Shown here in pieces: positions 1 to 7,152 of a stretch of 64,000 nt of DNA. The stretch's first letter is position 1; each line of letters opens with the position of its first letter. The notes beneath the pieces are model-generated. The model was not told the origin of the DNA, ran no database searches, and was given only the letters and a program-made list of their open reading frames with translations. The translations under genes were made by a program, and so were the position numbers. The DNA is from Anaerolineaceae bacterium (GTDB lineage Bacteria > Chloroflexota > Anaerolineae > Anaerolineales > Anaerolineaceae), in assembly GCA_029975475.1 (NCBI GenBank), contig JARKPB010000010.1, positions 272,989 through 336,988 on the forward strand, read 5' to 3'.

Positions 1-176
1 AGCGGCGCCAGGCCGCCAGCCAGACGATCGTATGCGGCCTCGGAGTCCGCATCCGCCAGCCGGCCGCGGTAGCGCAGGATGAACCCCTGGCTTTCCGTTC
101 CGTAGGTGACATCCTCGACGAAAAAGATGCGCCGCACCAGCGCATCCACCGCCTCGAAACCACTGATCGCATCCAT
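1..176 (-). CDS. Partial CDS, N-terminus; possibly site-2 protease-like (M50) protein
   Basis: Only the first 58 codons are inside the window; the gene runs off the left edge. The visible N-terminus starts MDAISGFEAVDALVRRIF and contains ILRYRGRLADADSEAAYDRL, which resembles the small N-terminal domain that precedes the protease domain in some Chloroflexi site-2 proteases. That resemblance is from memory and the catalytic part is not visible, so the function is a guess. The gene lies 32 bp downstream of, and in the same direction as, tRNA-Sec. Confidence 0.4.
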   Translation of the reverse strand, partial: MDAISGFEAVDALVRRIFFVEDVTYGTESQGFILRYRGRLADADSEAAYDRLAGGLAP

Positions 177-208
177 GAAATACTCCCTTGAACCGCAGGT
201 AAAACAGG

Positions 209-302
209 CGGGAATGGATGGGAGTCGAACCCACCTCGGCCCGCAACGCGGCCCGTCACTGGTTTTGAAGACCAGGGAGCCCACCGGGACTCAACCACTC
301 CC
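209..302 (-). tRNA. selC: tRNA-Sec (anticodon UCA)
   Basis: The minus strand folds as a selenocysteine tRNA. It has an 8-bp acceptor stem (GGGAGTGG with CCATTCCC, one G-U), a 6-bp D stem (GAGTCC/GGGCTC) closed by the four-base loop CGGT, and a 5-bp anticodon stem (CTGGT/ACCAG) around the loop CTTCAAA with anticodon TCA. A long variable arm (about GGCCGC/GCGGGCC) and a T arm GTGGG-TTCGACT-CCCAT follow, then discriminator G at 209. Long acceptor plus long D stem and UCA separate it from tRNA-Ser. CCA is not encoded. It implies that the cell decodes UGA as selenocysteine; selA, selB and selD are not in this window. Confidence 0.95.
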
Positions 303-363
303 AGGTTAAGCATACCGCAGGGGGCGGGGCATGTCAATTCACCGTCTAAGGAAGATTGGGTGA

Positions 364-391
364 TTGTAAATCTTTTTATTTTTGATATAAT
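364..391 (+). promoter_or_regulatory. Sigma-70 promoter for the gene at 429
   Basis: TTGTAA at 364-369, a 16-bp spacer and TATAAT at 386-391 in an AT-rich stretch, 37 bp ahead of the start codon. Confidence 0.6.
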
Positions 392-428
392 TTATCAGAA
401 TTTATCATCCTAAACTGATGGAGGAAAA

Positions 429-851
429 ATGAATACCAGTCCCACACCGGTTCGCCCAACGGGAATCACGATTCTGGCGGTACTCTCCGCGGTTGGCGGT
501 GTCTTTGGCGTCTTTGGCGCCTGCGCGCTTTTCGGCCTGGGCGCGCTGGGAGGCGCACTGGTTGGCGGCCAGGAAGGCGCGCGCGTCGGGTTCTTTGGCA
601 TCTTGATGGGCATTCTCAGTCTTGGATCCGCGGGCCTTTCGCTGGCCTTCGCCTACGGAGCCTGGAATCTCAAACCCTGGGCCTGGATGCTCGGTCTGGT
701 CAGCCAGGGGCTTGGGATCGCCACCAACCTTTACAACCTGATCAGCGGCACGTCCGGTCTGTTCGGAACCATTATCAGCCTGATCATTCCGGGCGTGATT
801 ATCTACTATCTGTTCACCCCGGAAGTCAAGCGCGCTTTCGGCCGCGAATAA
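429..851 (+). CDS. Small hydrophobic membrane protein, unknown function
   Basis: A 140-aa protein of glycine/alanine-rich hydrophobic segments: roughly residues 11-35, 50-78, 85-105 and 110-128, so about four membrane helices. The short polar N-terminus contains RPTGITILAVLSAVGG, a start seen in many small DUF2127-like bacterial membrane proteins; this is only a resemblance. A GGAGG-type ribosome site lies just upstream, a sigma-70 promoter at 364-391 and a strong terminator directly after, so the gene is monocistronic. No catalytic motif is visible. Confidence 0.8.
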   Translation: MNTSPTPVRPTGITILAVLSAVGGVFGVFGACALFGLGALGGALVGGQEGARVGFFGILMGILSLGSAGLSLAFAYGAWNLKPWAWMLGLVSQGLGIATNLYNLISGTSGLFGTIISLIIPGVIIYYLFTPEVKRAFGRE

Positions 852-867
852 AATTCCTGCCCATGAT

Positions 868-901
868 CCCCCCTTGCGCTGCCCGCAAGGGGGTTTTTTT
901 A
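868..901 (+). terminator. Rho-independent terminator
   Basis: GC-rich hairpin CCCCCTTGCG / CGCAAGGGGG followed by seven T residues, 20 bp after the stop of the 429-851 gene. Confidence 0.9.
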
Positions 902-999
902 TTGGAGCGACTGCATCGTGCTGCCCGGTGCGTTGAGGCTGGCAGGCTTGACAGGCAGCTCAAAACCCGCGATAATAGAACATAATTTCAAATTGGTAC

Positions 1000-1028
1000 T
1001 TGACTTAATAGAATTCTTGTTCTATACT
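1000..1028 (+). promoter_or_regulatory. Consensus sigma-70 promoter
   Basis: TTGACT at 1000-1005, exactly 17 bp spacer, TATACT at 1023-1028. The predicted start near 1035 leaves a leader of about 40 nt with AAGGAGAA as ribosome site before the ATG at 1075. Confidence 0.85.
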
Positions 1029-1074
1029 AGGGACATCCAGTGAGTTCCGCTCTTTTGATCAAGGAGAAAACGCC

Positions 1075-1824
1075 ATGTCCCTTCATTCTTCTCTCTCGCT
1101 TAACCCTTCCCGCCTGTTGTCCCGCCTGCGGATCAAACCCGGCATGATCTGGGGCGCGATCATCATCACCGCATTATTCGCTTTTGAGCTGTTTAACTAC
1201 TCGACCACAGATTTCGCGCTGAAAGACCTGCTGGGCGACCTGAAATTTGCGGGCATTCCCTGGGCAACCATTTTGACGATCGCATTCTGCGGCATTGACT
1301 TCGCCGGTATCGCGCGCATCTTCACCCCGCAGCGCGGCGCAGACGAGCCGCGCGAAGTCTGGTATCTCTTCGGCGCCTGGCTGCTGGCGGCCACGATGAA
1401 CGCCGCCCTCACCTGGTGGGGCGTCGCCATGGCGATCGCCTCGCACAAAGTGCAGAGCGCCAGCGTGATCGACCCGGCGACCATCAGCAACGTTGTCCCG
1501 GTTTTTGTCGCCATCATGGTCTGGGTAATCCGCATCCTGATTATCGGGTCGCTGACCTATGCCGGTGACCGCATCTTCAGCACCGAGCGCCGCGGTGTGA
1601 GCGGCAGTTCAGCCCGCCCGCGCCCGCTGACCCCCAGCGGCCTGCCGGTTAATTCCACTCTCGGCAGCCTGCGCAGCGCCAGCCCGTCCGCCAGCCGCCC
1701 GGCTTACTCCGCCCGTTCGATGGCTGAACCAGTCGTCCGCCCAGAGCCGACCTATCACAGCCTGAGCGCGCGCCCGAGCCCTTCCGCATCTGGCAGCAAC
1801 GAAAATAATACCCGGCGTCTGTAA
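1075..1824 (+). CDS. Four-helix membrane protein with disordered tail, unknown function
   Basis: A 249-aa protein with hydrophobic segments at about residues 23-40, 61-82, 99-124 and 140-163, followed by an 85-residue Ser/Pro/Arg-rich tail with no predicted fold. The AAGGAG site before the start and a consensus promoter suggest solid expression. I recall similar proteins in Anaerolineae genomes but know of no function. It stands alone between a promoter and a bidirectional terminator shared with the convergent histidine kinase gene. Confidence 0.85.
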   Translation: MSLHSSLSLNPSRLLSRLRIKPGMIWGAIIITALFAFELFNYSTTDFALKDLLGDLKFAGIPWATILTIAFCGIDFAGIARIFTPQRGADEPREVWYLFGAWLLAATMNAALTWWGVAMAIASHKVQSASVIDPATISNVVPVFVAIMVWVIRILIIGSLTYAGDRIFSTERRGVSGSSARPRPLTPSGLPVNSTLGSLRSASPSASRPAYSARSMAEPVVRPEPTYHSLSARPSPSASGSNENNTRRL

Positions 1825-1883
1825 GCCGGGTCGGTAAGGGCCGCGGCTCATTCCTTCACCGTAGCTGACGCATTCCAAAACAA

Positions 1884-1914
1884 CAGCCTGGTCATTCCAG
1901 GCTGTTTTCTTTAT
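1884..1914. terminator. Bidirectional terminator between convergent genes
   Basis: Stem CAGCCTGG / CCAGGCTG with loop TCATT, followed by TTTTCTTT on the plus strand and by TTGTTTT on the minus strand. It overlaps the last codons of the kinase gene. Confidence 0.8.
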
Positions 1915-3280
1915 TGTTCACAGGTTTCAACGGCAGCCAGACCGTGAAGGTCGAGCCTTTTCCCTCCTGCGAGCTGACCTCGATATGTCCGCCGTGAGCG
2001 CGAACAATCCAGTAGGCGATGGACAGACCCAGACCAAATCCGCTCTGTTTGGAACGGGTTCGCGATTTTTCGCCGCGGTAAAACCGTTCAAAAATATGCG
2101 GCAGGTCCTCGGCCGGAATACCCGGGCCGTTATCGCGGATGGTCAGCCGCGCCTGCTGGTTGATCAGGTGGAGCGCCAGGACCACTTCACCGCCCGGCGT
2201 GGAATACTGCACGGCGTTTGCCATCAAATTGAGAATGACCTGTTTTAACCGATCTCGGTCGCCGGTCATTTCAATCTGTTCCAGGTGTTCCAGACTGATG
2301 CGGACTTTATCGCCAGCCAGGGTGGCGAGTTGATGTTGAACTTCCACCAACAAAGTATCCAGGGACATTTTTTGCGGGTCGAGCGGCAGCTCACCCTGTT
2401 CCGCCTGAGCCAGCAGGAGCAAATCACCGACCAGGCGGGTCAACCGGTCCACTTCGGATTCAATGCTTTCCAGAGCCTCCTGGTCCGCTTCGCCCAGTTT
2501 GCGCATCAACCCTGCGTTCCCCTTTATCACCGTTAACGGCGTGCGCAGCTCATGGCTGACGTCAGCGATGAAACGGCGTTGAAAGTTAAACAGCGATTCC
2601 AGCCGCTCCAGGGTTTGATTAAACGCGTTGATCAGATTACGGAATTCCTCATCCACCGGCTCGGTGATCGGGATGCGGCGGGAGAGGTCGTCCGCGCGGG
2701 TGATTTGCGTGGCTACCCGGGTTACCGTCGAAAGCGGGCGTAATGCCCGGGCGGTGATCAGCCAGGTGGCAACGGCGGTGATCAACATCGCCCCCAGGGA
2801 GGTGATGATGACAATCGTGACCAGGTCATTTTGCAGCGCGATCACCAGACTGAGGCTGATGCCCAGCTGCAAGACGCCCGCCGGCCCGCGCACCGTTTTC
2901 AACGGGATCGTCAGCACACGCACCGGCACACCGTCGCTGGTTGAGGAGCGGTAGCCTGGCGTGCGGGCAGCCAGGCTTTGCGGGTCGAGCGGTTCGACCC
3001 AGCCGTAGGGTCGGGCAACCTGGAGTTGATTATCCGCGTTGAACAGTTGAATGATAAGATTTTCGTTCAGCTCCACGCTGGTCAGCGAACGCGGGTCGAA
3101 TTGATTTTCTTCATTGACCCGCAAAAGGGGAATCAGGTTTTCGGCAGACTGCCGTAAAGTGCTGTCAATTTGATTAATCAGGATGATGCTGACCAGGCCA
3201 AAGATTAACAGACTGAACAATAATAAAACCACCCCTAGCAGGGTGGTATAGAGAAACGTCAATCGAACGCGCAGAGACAT
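1892..3280 (-). CDS. HAMP-domain sensor histidine kinase
   Basis: A membrane-bound two-component kinase. The chosen start (MSLRVRLTFLYTTLLG) lies 7 nt after the response-regulator stop; the longer in-frame start would overlap that gene by over 70 bp. Helix 1 is at about residues 9-36, an extracytoplasmic sensor region at 37-150 and helix 2 at about 153-177. HAMP follows, then a HisKA H-box (FIADVSHELRTPLTVIKG, His243), an N box (NLMANAVQYS), a G1 box (DNGPGIP) and a G2 box (GFGLGLSIAYWIV). About 462 aa, normal for the BaeS/ArlS class. It should autophosphorylate and act on the neighbouring OmpR-type regulator. The signal is not evident. Confidence 0.93.
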   Translation of the reverse strand: MSLRVRLTFLYTTLLGVVLLLFSLLIFGLVSIILINQIDSTLRQSAENLIPLLRVNEENQFDPRSLTSVELNENLIIQLFNADNQLQVARPYGWVEPLDPQSLAARTPGYRSSTSDGVPVRVLTIPLKTVRGPAGVLQLGISLSLVIALQNDLVTIVIITSLGAMLITAVATWLITARALRPLSTVTRVATQITRADDLSRRIPITEPVDEEFRNLINAFNQTLERLESLFNFQRRFIADVSHELRTPLTVIKGNAGLMRKLGEADQEALESIESEVDRLTRLVGDLLLLAQAEQGELPLDPQKMSLDTLLVEVQHQLATLAGDKVRISLEHLEQIEMTGDRDRLKQVILNLMANAVQYSTPGGEVVLALHLINQQARLTIRDNGPGIPAEDLPHIFERFYRGEKSRTRSKQSGFGLGLSIAYWIVRAHGGHIEVSSQEGKGSTFTVWLPLKPVNNKENSLE

Positions 3281-3287
3281 GGCGAAA

Positions 3288-3965
3288 TCAGGCAACTTCC
3301 CGCATAACGTAACCCACTCCTCTGACGGTGTGGATGAGGCGGCTTTCCCCTTCTTGTTCAAGTTTTTGTCTCAGATACCGAATATATACATCCAGGACGT
3401 TGCTTTCGCCGCCAAAATCGTATCCCCAGACGCGGTCAAAGATCATCTCGCGCGTTAACACCTGGCGCGGATGGCGTAAAAAGAGCTCGAGGAGATCATA
3501 TTCTTTGGCTGTCAGGGAGATGGTGCGGTTTTTCCGCGACGCCAGGCGGGTGGAGGTATCCAGGGAGAGGTCGGCGAAGGTCAAGACGGGGACGCGCTCA
3601 GACTGGGTCCTTCGCAACAAGGCGCGAACCCGGGCATTGAGCTCATCCAGCTCAAACGGCTTGACCATGTAGTCATCCGCGCCGGCGTCCAGCCCCTGGA
3701 CGCGGTCCTGGGTGGTGTCTTTGGCGGTCAGCATTAAAATGGGCATGCTGCCGGCCGCCCTCAGGCGCTGGCAGACTTCCAGTCCGTCAATTCCGGGGAG
3801 CATCCAGTCGAGAATAACCAGGTCTGGCTTGCGGTCGCGGGCTGTGGTTAGCCCGCTTTCGCCGTCCAGGGCAGTGTCCACAATATACCCTTCATACGCC
3901 AGACTGCGGCGCAAAACCTTTAAAATCGCTTCATCATCTTCGATTATCAGGATGCGCTCTTTCAT
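3288..3965 (-). CDS. OmpR/PhoB-family response regulator
   Basis: A 225-aa regulator with an N-terminal receiver domain (acidic pocket EDD at 9-11, phospho-acceptor D53 in [10 protein letters not shown], the T of LMLTAKD and the K of VKPF). The C-terminal winged helix carries the family motif [20 protein letters not shown] and ends with the VRGVGYV hairpin. Length is typical. It is first in a two-gene operon with the kinase and has its own promoter at 4041-4068. Targets cannot be read from the window. Confidence 0.95.
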   Translation of the reverse strand: MKERILIIEDDEAILKVLRRSLAYEGYIVDTALDGESGLTTARDRKPDLVILDWMLPGIDGLEVCQRLRAAGSMPILMLTAKDTTQDRVQGLDAGADDYMVKPFELDELNARVRALLRRTQSERVPVLTFADLSLDTSTRLASRKNRTISLTAKEYDLLELFLRHPRQVLTREMIFDRVWGYDFGGESNVLDVYIRYLRQKLEQEGESRLIHTVRGVGYVMREVA

Positions 3966-4040
3966 TACTCCTCCACTGTAGAACTCAGGCGCACAGCCGC
4001 CCTCTATCCACCCACCTTAAATTTAATGTTTGCATTAATT

Positions 4041-4068
4041 AGTATATGGAGGTTTGATATAAATGCAA
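4041..4068 (-). promoter_or_regulatory. Sigma-70 promoter for the two-component operon
   Basis: On the minus strand TTGCAT, 16-bp spacer, TATACT, in a markedly AT-rich stretch about 76 bp upstream of the regulator start. Confidence 0.7.
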
Positions 4069-4137
4069 GTGTAAATTCGGGATTGCGGGGCAGGACCGCG
4101 CCTGTAAGCAGCTTTTCGGAAGGGTTCAAAACTGCGC

Positions 4138-4143
4138 TATAAT
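4138..4143 (+). promoter_or_regulatory. -10 element TATAAT placed for a leaderless start
   Basis: TATAAT ends only 7 nt before the ATG at 4151, so transcription would begin at or next to the start codon. There is no Shine-Dalgarno site and no good -35. This suggests a leaderless message for the ribonuclease D gene. Confidence 0.55.
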
Positions 4144-4150
4144 TCCACGC

Positions 4151-5269
4151 ATGGATGCACCTGTCTGGGTGGATACACCCTCATCGTTTGAACGCATGCT
4201 TTCCAGCCTGCGCAAGGAAAAGCAGCTCGCCCTGGATACAGAATCCAACAGCCTGTATGCGTACCGCGAACGAGTCTGTCTGATTCAAATTTCAACTTCC
4301 AGCATTGATTATCTGGTGGACCCGCTGGCGTTGAGCGACCTGTCTGCGCTGGGGGAACTGCTGGCGGATGAGGGTATTGAGAAAATTTTCCACGCCGCAG
4401 AATACGACATCATCTGCCTGAAACGCGATTTTGGTTTTGAGTTTCGCAACCTGTTTGATACCATGCTGGCTGCGCGCATTGTCGGGCGCACCGCGGTTGG
4501 GCTTGGCGCTTTGCTGGAAGAAATGTTCGGCGTCCGGCTGGACAAACGCTACCAACGGGCCGATTGGGGCCAGCGCCCGCTGCCGCCCGCGCTGCTGGCG
4601 TACGCCCGCCTGGACAGCCATTACCTGCCCGCCTTGCGAAACCGACTGGAAGAAGAACTGGAAAAATCCGGCCGAAAAGAGCTGGCCTACGAGGATTTTC
4701 AGCGCATGTGCGCCACGGCGGTGCCGCCGGAGAACGGTCACGACACCGTCTGGCGCGTCGCGGCCGGTTACGACCTTTCCGCACGCCATCTGGCGGTTCT
4801 GAGTGAACTGATTGCTTACCGCGACCGGGTGGCCAGGCAAAAAGACCTGCCGGCGTTTAAGGTGTTGAGTAATCAGGCGCTGGCATACACAGCCCGCGCG
4901 CTGCCGCGCAGCCCCGAAGAACTGCGCAATATACCGGATCTTCCCCCGCGCCTGGCGGAGCGCCACGCGCAGGGTCTGCTGCAGGCGGTTGAGCGCGGAT
5001 TGTCGGCTGAACCTCCCGTGCGGCCGCACGCCCTGCGCTGGAGCGACCCGGTGCTTGGACGCCTGGACCGGTTAAAGACCTGGCGCAAAGAGCTGGGCTT
5101 ACAACTGGGGGTCGAATCGGATGTGGTCCTGCCGCGCGAGCTGATGGAAGCGATCGCCCAGCGCGGTCCTAAAACGCGCGATGAACTGCGAGACGTGATG
5201 CAGGCCGCGCCGGTACGCTATAAATTGTTTAGCGAAAAGATTTACCGCCTGTTGACCTATCAGGATTGA
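4151..5269 (+). CDS. rnd: Ribonuclease D-like 3'-5' exoribonuclease
   Basis: A DEDDy exonuclease of 372 aa, the usual RNase D length. Exo I has D29 and E31 in LALDTES, Exo II has D86 in HAAEYDI, and Exo III has Y151 with D155 in YARLDSHYL. HRDC-like helical domains follow: about residues 205-285 (LIAYRDRVARQKDLPAFKVL) and 300-372 (KTWRKELGLQL). The family trims tRNA and other RNA 3' ends. It is followed after 4 nt by a beta-CASP RNA hydrolase, so the pair reads as an RNA-processing operon. Confidence 0.92.
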   Translation: MDAPVWVDTPSSFERMLSSLRKEKQLALDTESNSLYAYRERVCLIQISTSSIDYLVDPLALSDLSALGELLADEGIEKIFHAAEYDIICLKRDFGFEFRNLFDTMLAARIVGRTAVGLGALLEEMFGVRLDKRYQRADWGQRPLPPALLAYARLDSHYLPALRNRLEEELEKSGRKELAYEDFQRMCATAVPPENGHDTVWRVAAGYDLSARHLAVLSELIAYRDRVARQKDLPAFKVLSNQALAYTARALPRSPEELRNIPDLPPRLAERHAQGLLQAVERGLSAEPPVRPHALRWSDPVLGRLDRLKTWRKELGLQLGVESDVVLPRELMEAIAQRGPKTRDELRDVMQAAPVRYKLFSEKIYRLLTYQD

Positions 5270-5273
5270 ACCT

Positions 5274-6674
5274 ATGAAACTCCATTTTCTTGGCGCTGCT
5301 CAGACGGTCACCGGTTCGCAATATTTGCTGGAAATCAACGGAAAACGGCTGCTGCTGGAATGCGGTTTGTTTCAGGGCCGCCGCAAGGATACCTACACGC
5401 GGAACCTGACATTTTCCTATGACCCCGCCAGTGTGGAAGCGGTGATCCTCTCCCACGCGCATATCGATCACAGCGGCAACCTTCCCAACCTGGTAAAACA
5501 GGGTTTCAACGGGCCCATCTACGCCACCCGGGCGACCGCCGCGCTGGGCGAAATCATGCTGCAGGATTCTGCCCATATTCAGGAAGCGGATATCGCTTAT
5601 GTCAATAAAAAACACGCCCGCCGCGGGGAGGAACCGGTCGAGCCGTTATATACCATGGAAGATGCCCTGGCCTGCAAACCGCTCTTTCGCGGCAAAGACT
5701 ACGAGGAGGTCTTTGAACCGCTGCCAGGGGTGACCGCGCGCTTTGTAGATGCCGGTCATATTCTTGGCTCGGCGGCCCTTGACCTGACCCTGGAGGAACA
5801 CGGCCGCAAGGTGCGCCTGTGGTTTTCCGGCGACATTGGACGCAACGAACTGCCGCTGATGCGCGATCCGGTCCTGCCCGACCCCCGTGTGGATTACCTG
5901 ATGATGGAATGCACCTACGGCGATAAAACCCACCGCGACCCGGAAGCTGCCTACATCGAGTTCCGCGATCTGGTTAAACGCACCGTGGCGCGGCAGGGCA
6001 AGGTGATCATTCCCGCATTCGCCGTGGGGCGGACTCAGGAACTGGTGTACGACCTGAACCGCATGATTACCGAAGGCGAGATTGAACCCATCCCGGTCTA
6101 TGTGGACAGCCCGCTGGCAGTGAACGCCTCACAGGTGTTCTTTCAGTTCCCTGAATTGTTCGATCAGGAAACGCAGGAATTTATCCGCCGGCGCAACCAC
6201 CCGGCGCTTAGCTTTAAGACCCTCAGTTATATCCATTCGGTTGAAGAATCCAAGAAGCTGAATGACCGCCGCGACCCGATGGTGATTATCTCCGCTTCCG
6301 GGATGGCGGAAACCGGGCGAATACTGCACCACCTGCGCAACAACATTGAAAATCCGCGCAATTCGATCGCGATTGTCTCCTGGCAGGCGCCCGATACGCT
6401 GGGCCGCCGCCTGGCAGAGCAGGAGAAACATGTGCGAATTTTCGGTCAATGGTTCGATGTGCGCGCTGAAGTGGCAACCATCGGCGGCCTTTCCGCCCAC
6501 GCCGGACAGGATATGCTCCTGCGCTACGCCAGCGCGGCCAACGGCCCGGCATTAAAAGGGCTTTATCTGGTTCACGGTGAAGAAAAAGCCGCCGCCGCTT
6601 TGATGGAGAAACTCAAGGAAGCCAACCTCGGCCCGGTGTATTACCCGCAATTTGCCCAGACCTTGGAATTTTAG
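5274..6674 (+). CDS. MBL-fold / beta-CASP RNA-specific metallo-hydrolase
   Basis: A 466-aa protein of the CPSF-73-like family. The zinc-binding motif HAHIDHSGNLP gives H61, H63, D65 and H66. Further metal ligands are in DAGHILGSAAL and FSGDIGR, and the beta-CASP insert and RMMBL end appear as IISASGMAETGRILHHL, GLSAHAGQ and YLVHGEEKA. Such proteins act as RNA endo- or 5'-3' exonucleases in the cytoplasm. Its coupling to ribonuclease D supports RNA turnover or tRNA maturation. The end of the gene contains the likely promoter of tRNA-Ser. Confidence 0.92.
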   Translation: MKLHFLGAAQTVTGSQYLLEINGKRLLLECGLFQGRRKDTYTRNLTFSYDPASVEAVILSHAHIDHSGNLPNLVKQGFNGPIYATRATAALGEIMLQDSAHIQEADIAYVNKKHARRGEEPVEPLYTMEDALACKPLFRGKDYEEVFEPLPGVTARFVDAGHILGSAALDLTLEEHGRKVRLWFSGDIGRNELPLMRDPVLPDPRVDYLMMECTYGDKTHRDPEAAYIEFRDLVKRTVARQGKVIIPAFAVGRTQELVYDLNRMITEGEIEPIPVYVDSPLAVNASQVFFQFPELFDQETQEFIRRRNHPALSFKTLSYIHSVEESKKLNDRRDPMVIISASGMAETGRILHHLRNNIENPRNSIAIVSWQAPDTLGRRLAEQEKHVRIFGQWFDVRAEVATIGGLSAHAGQDMLLRYASAANGPALKGLYLVHGEEKAAAALMEKLKEANLGPVYYPQFAQTLEF

Positions 6675-6692
6675 GGCTCTGTCTGCTATAAT
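6663..6692 (+). promoter_or_regulatory. Promoter of tRNA-Ser
   Basis: TTGGAA at 6663-6668, 18-bp spacer, TATAAT at 6687-6692, 12 bp before the mature 5' end. It overlaps the 3' end of the preceding coding region. Confidence 0.55.
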
Positions 6693-6704
6693 TGAGCCTT
6701 GCCT

Positions 6705-6791
6705 GGAGAGGTGCCGGAGTGGCCGATCGGGGCGGTCTCGAAAACCGTTGTGGCTTTCGGGTCACCGTGGGTTCGAATCCCACCCTCTCCG
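6705..6791 (+). tRNA. tRNA-Ser (anticodon CGA)
   Basis: Acceptor stem GGAGAGG / CCTCTCC with discriminator G, anticodon loop TCTCGAAAA containing CGA, a long class II variable arm (TGTGGCTTTCGGGTCACC) and T loop GGGTTCGAATCCC. It is 87 nt long and CCA is not encoded. It decodes UCG. The last eight bases are the first bases of a 97-bp tandem repeat. Confidence 0.95.
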
Positions 6792-7069
6792 CTGTGAGCC
6801 TGTCGATTTCAATGACAGGCTTTTGTTTTTATCCGATCCGCCGCTTCCCCCGCCTGTCCCGCTCCAAGGGCGCAGGCAGCCCTCTCCGCTGTGAGCCTGT
6901 CGATTTCAATGACAGGCTTTTGTTTTTATCCGATCCGCCGCTTCCCCTGCCTGTCCCGCTCCAAGGGCGCAGGCAGCCCTCTCCGCTGTGAGCCTGTCGA
7001 TTTCATTGACTGGCTTTTGCTTTTACCCGATCCACCGCTTCCCCCGCCTGTCCCGCTCCAAGGGCGCGG
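6784..7069 (+). repeat. Three tandem copies of a 97-bp unit starting in tRNA-Ser
   Basis: Copies begin at 6784, 6881 and 6978, each with CCTCTCCGCTGTGAGCCTGT; the period is exactly 97 bp. Copies 1 and 2 are nearly identical and copy 3 is diverged, with its hairpin broken by substitutions (GACTGGC instead of GACAGGC). Each unit holds the 3' arm of the tRNA acceptor stem, a terminator hairpin and a GC-rich block with a second inverted repeat (GCCTG / CAGGC). No coding is evident. Confidence 0.92.
6798..6830 (+). terminator. Terminator of tRNA-Ser, duplicated downstream
   Basis: Stem GCCTGTC / GACAGGC followed by TTTTGTTTTT, starting 7 bp after the tRNA. The same hairpin recurs at about 6895-6927 and, degraded, at about 6992-7024. 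Confidence 0.85.
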
Positions 7070-7152
7070 GTCTGGTAAAAAATTGGGGGGATGAATTTTG
7101 TGGATTATTAAGATATTATTAGTAATATTTATGGGTATTTCGGAGGCTGCCG

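Noticed and set aside
6784..7069. CRISPR array
   Set aside because: Units are 97 bp, directly contiguous without variable spacers, and derive from the tRNA end.
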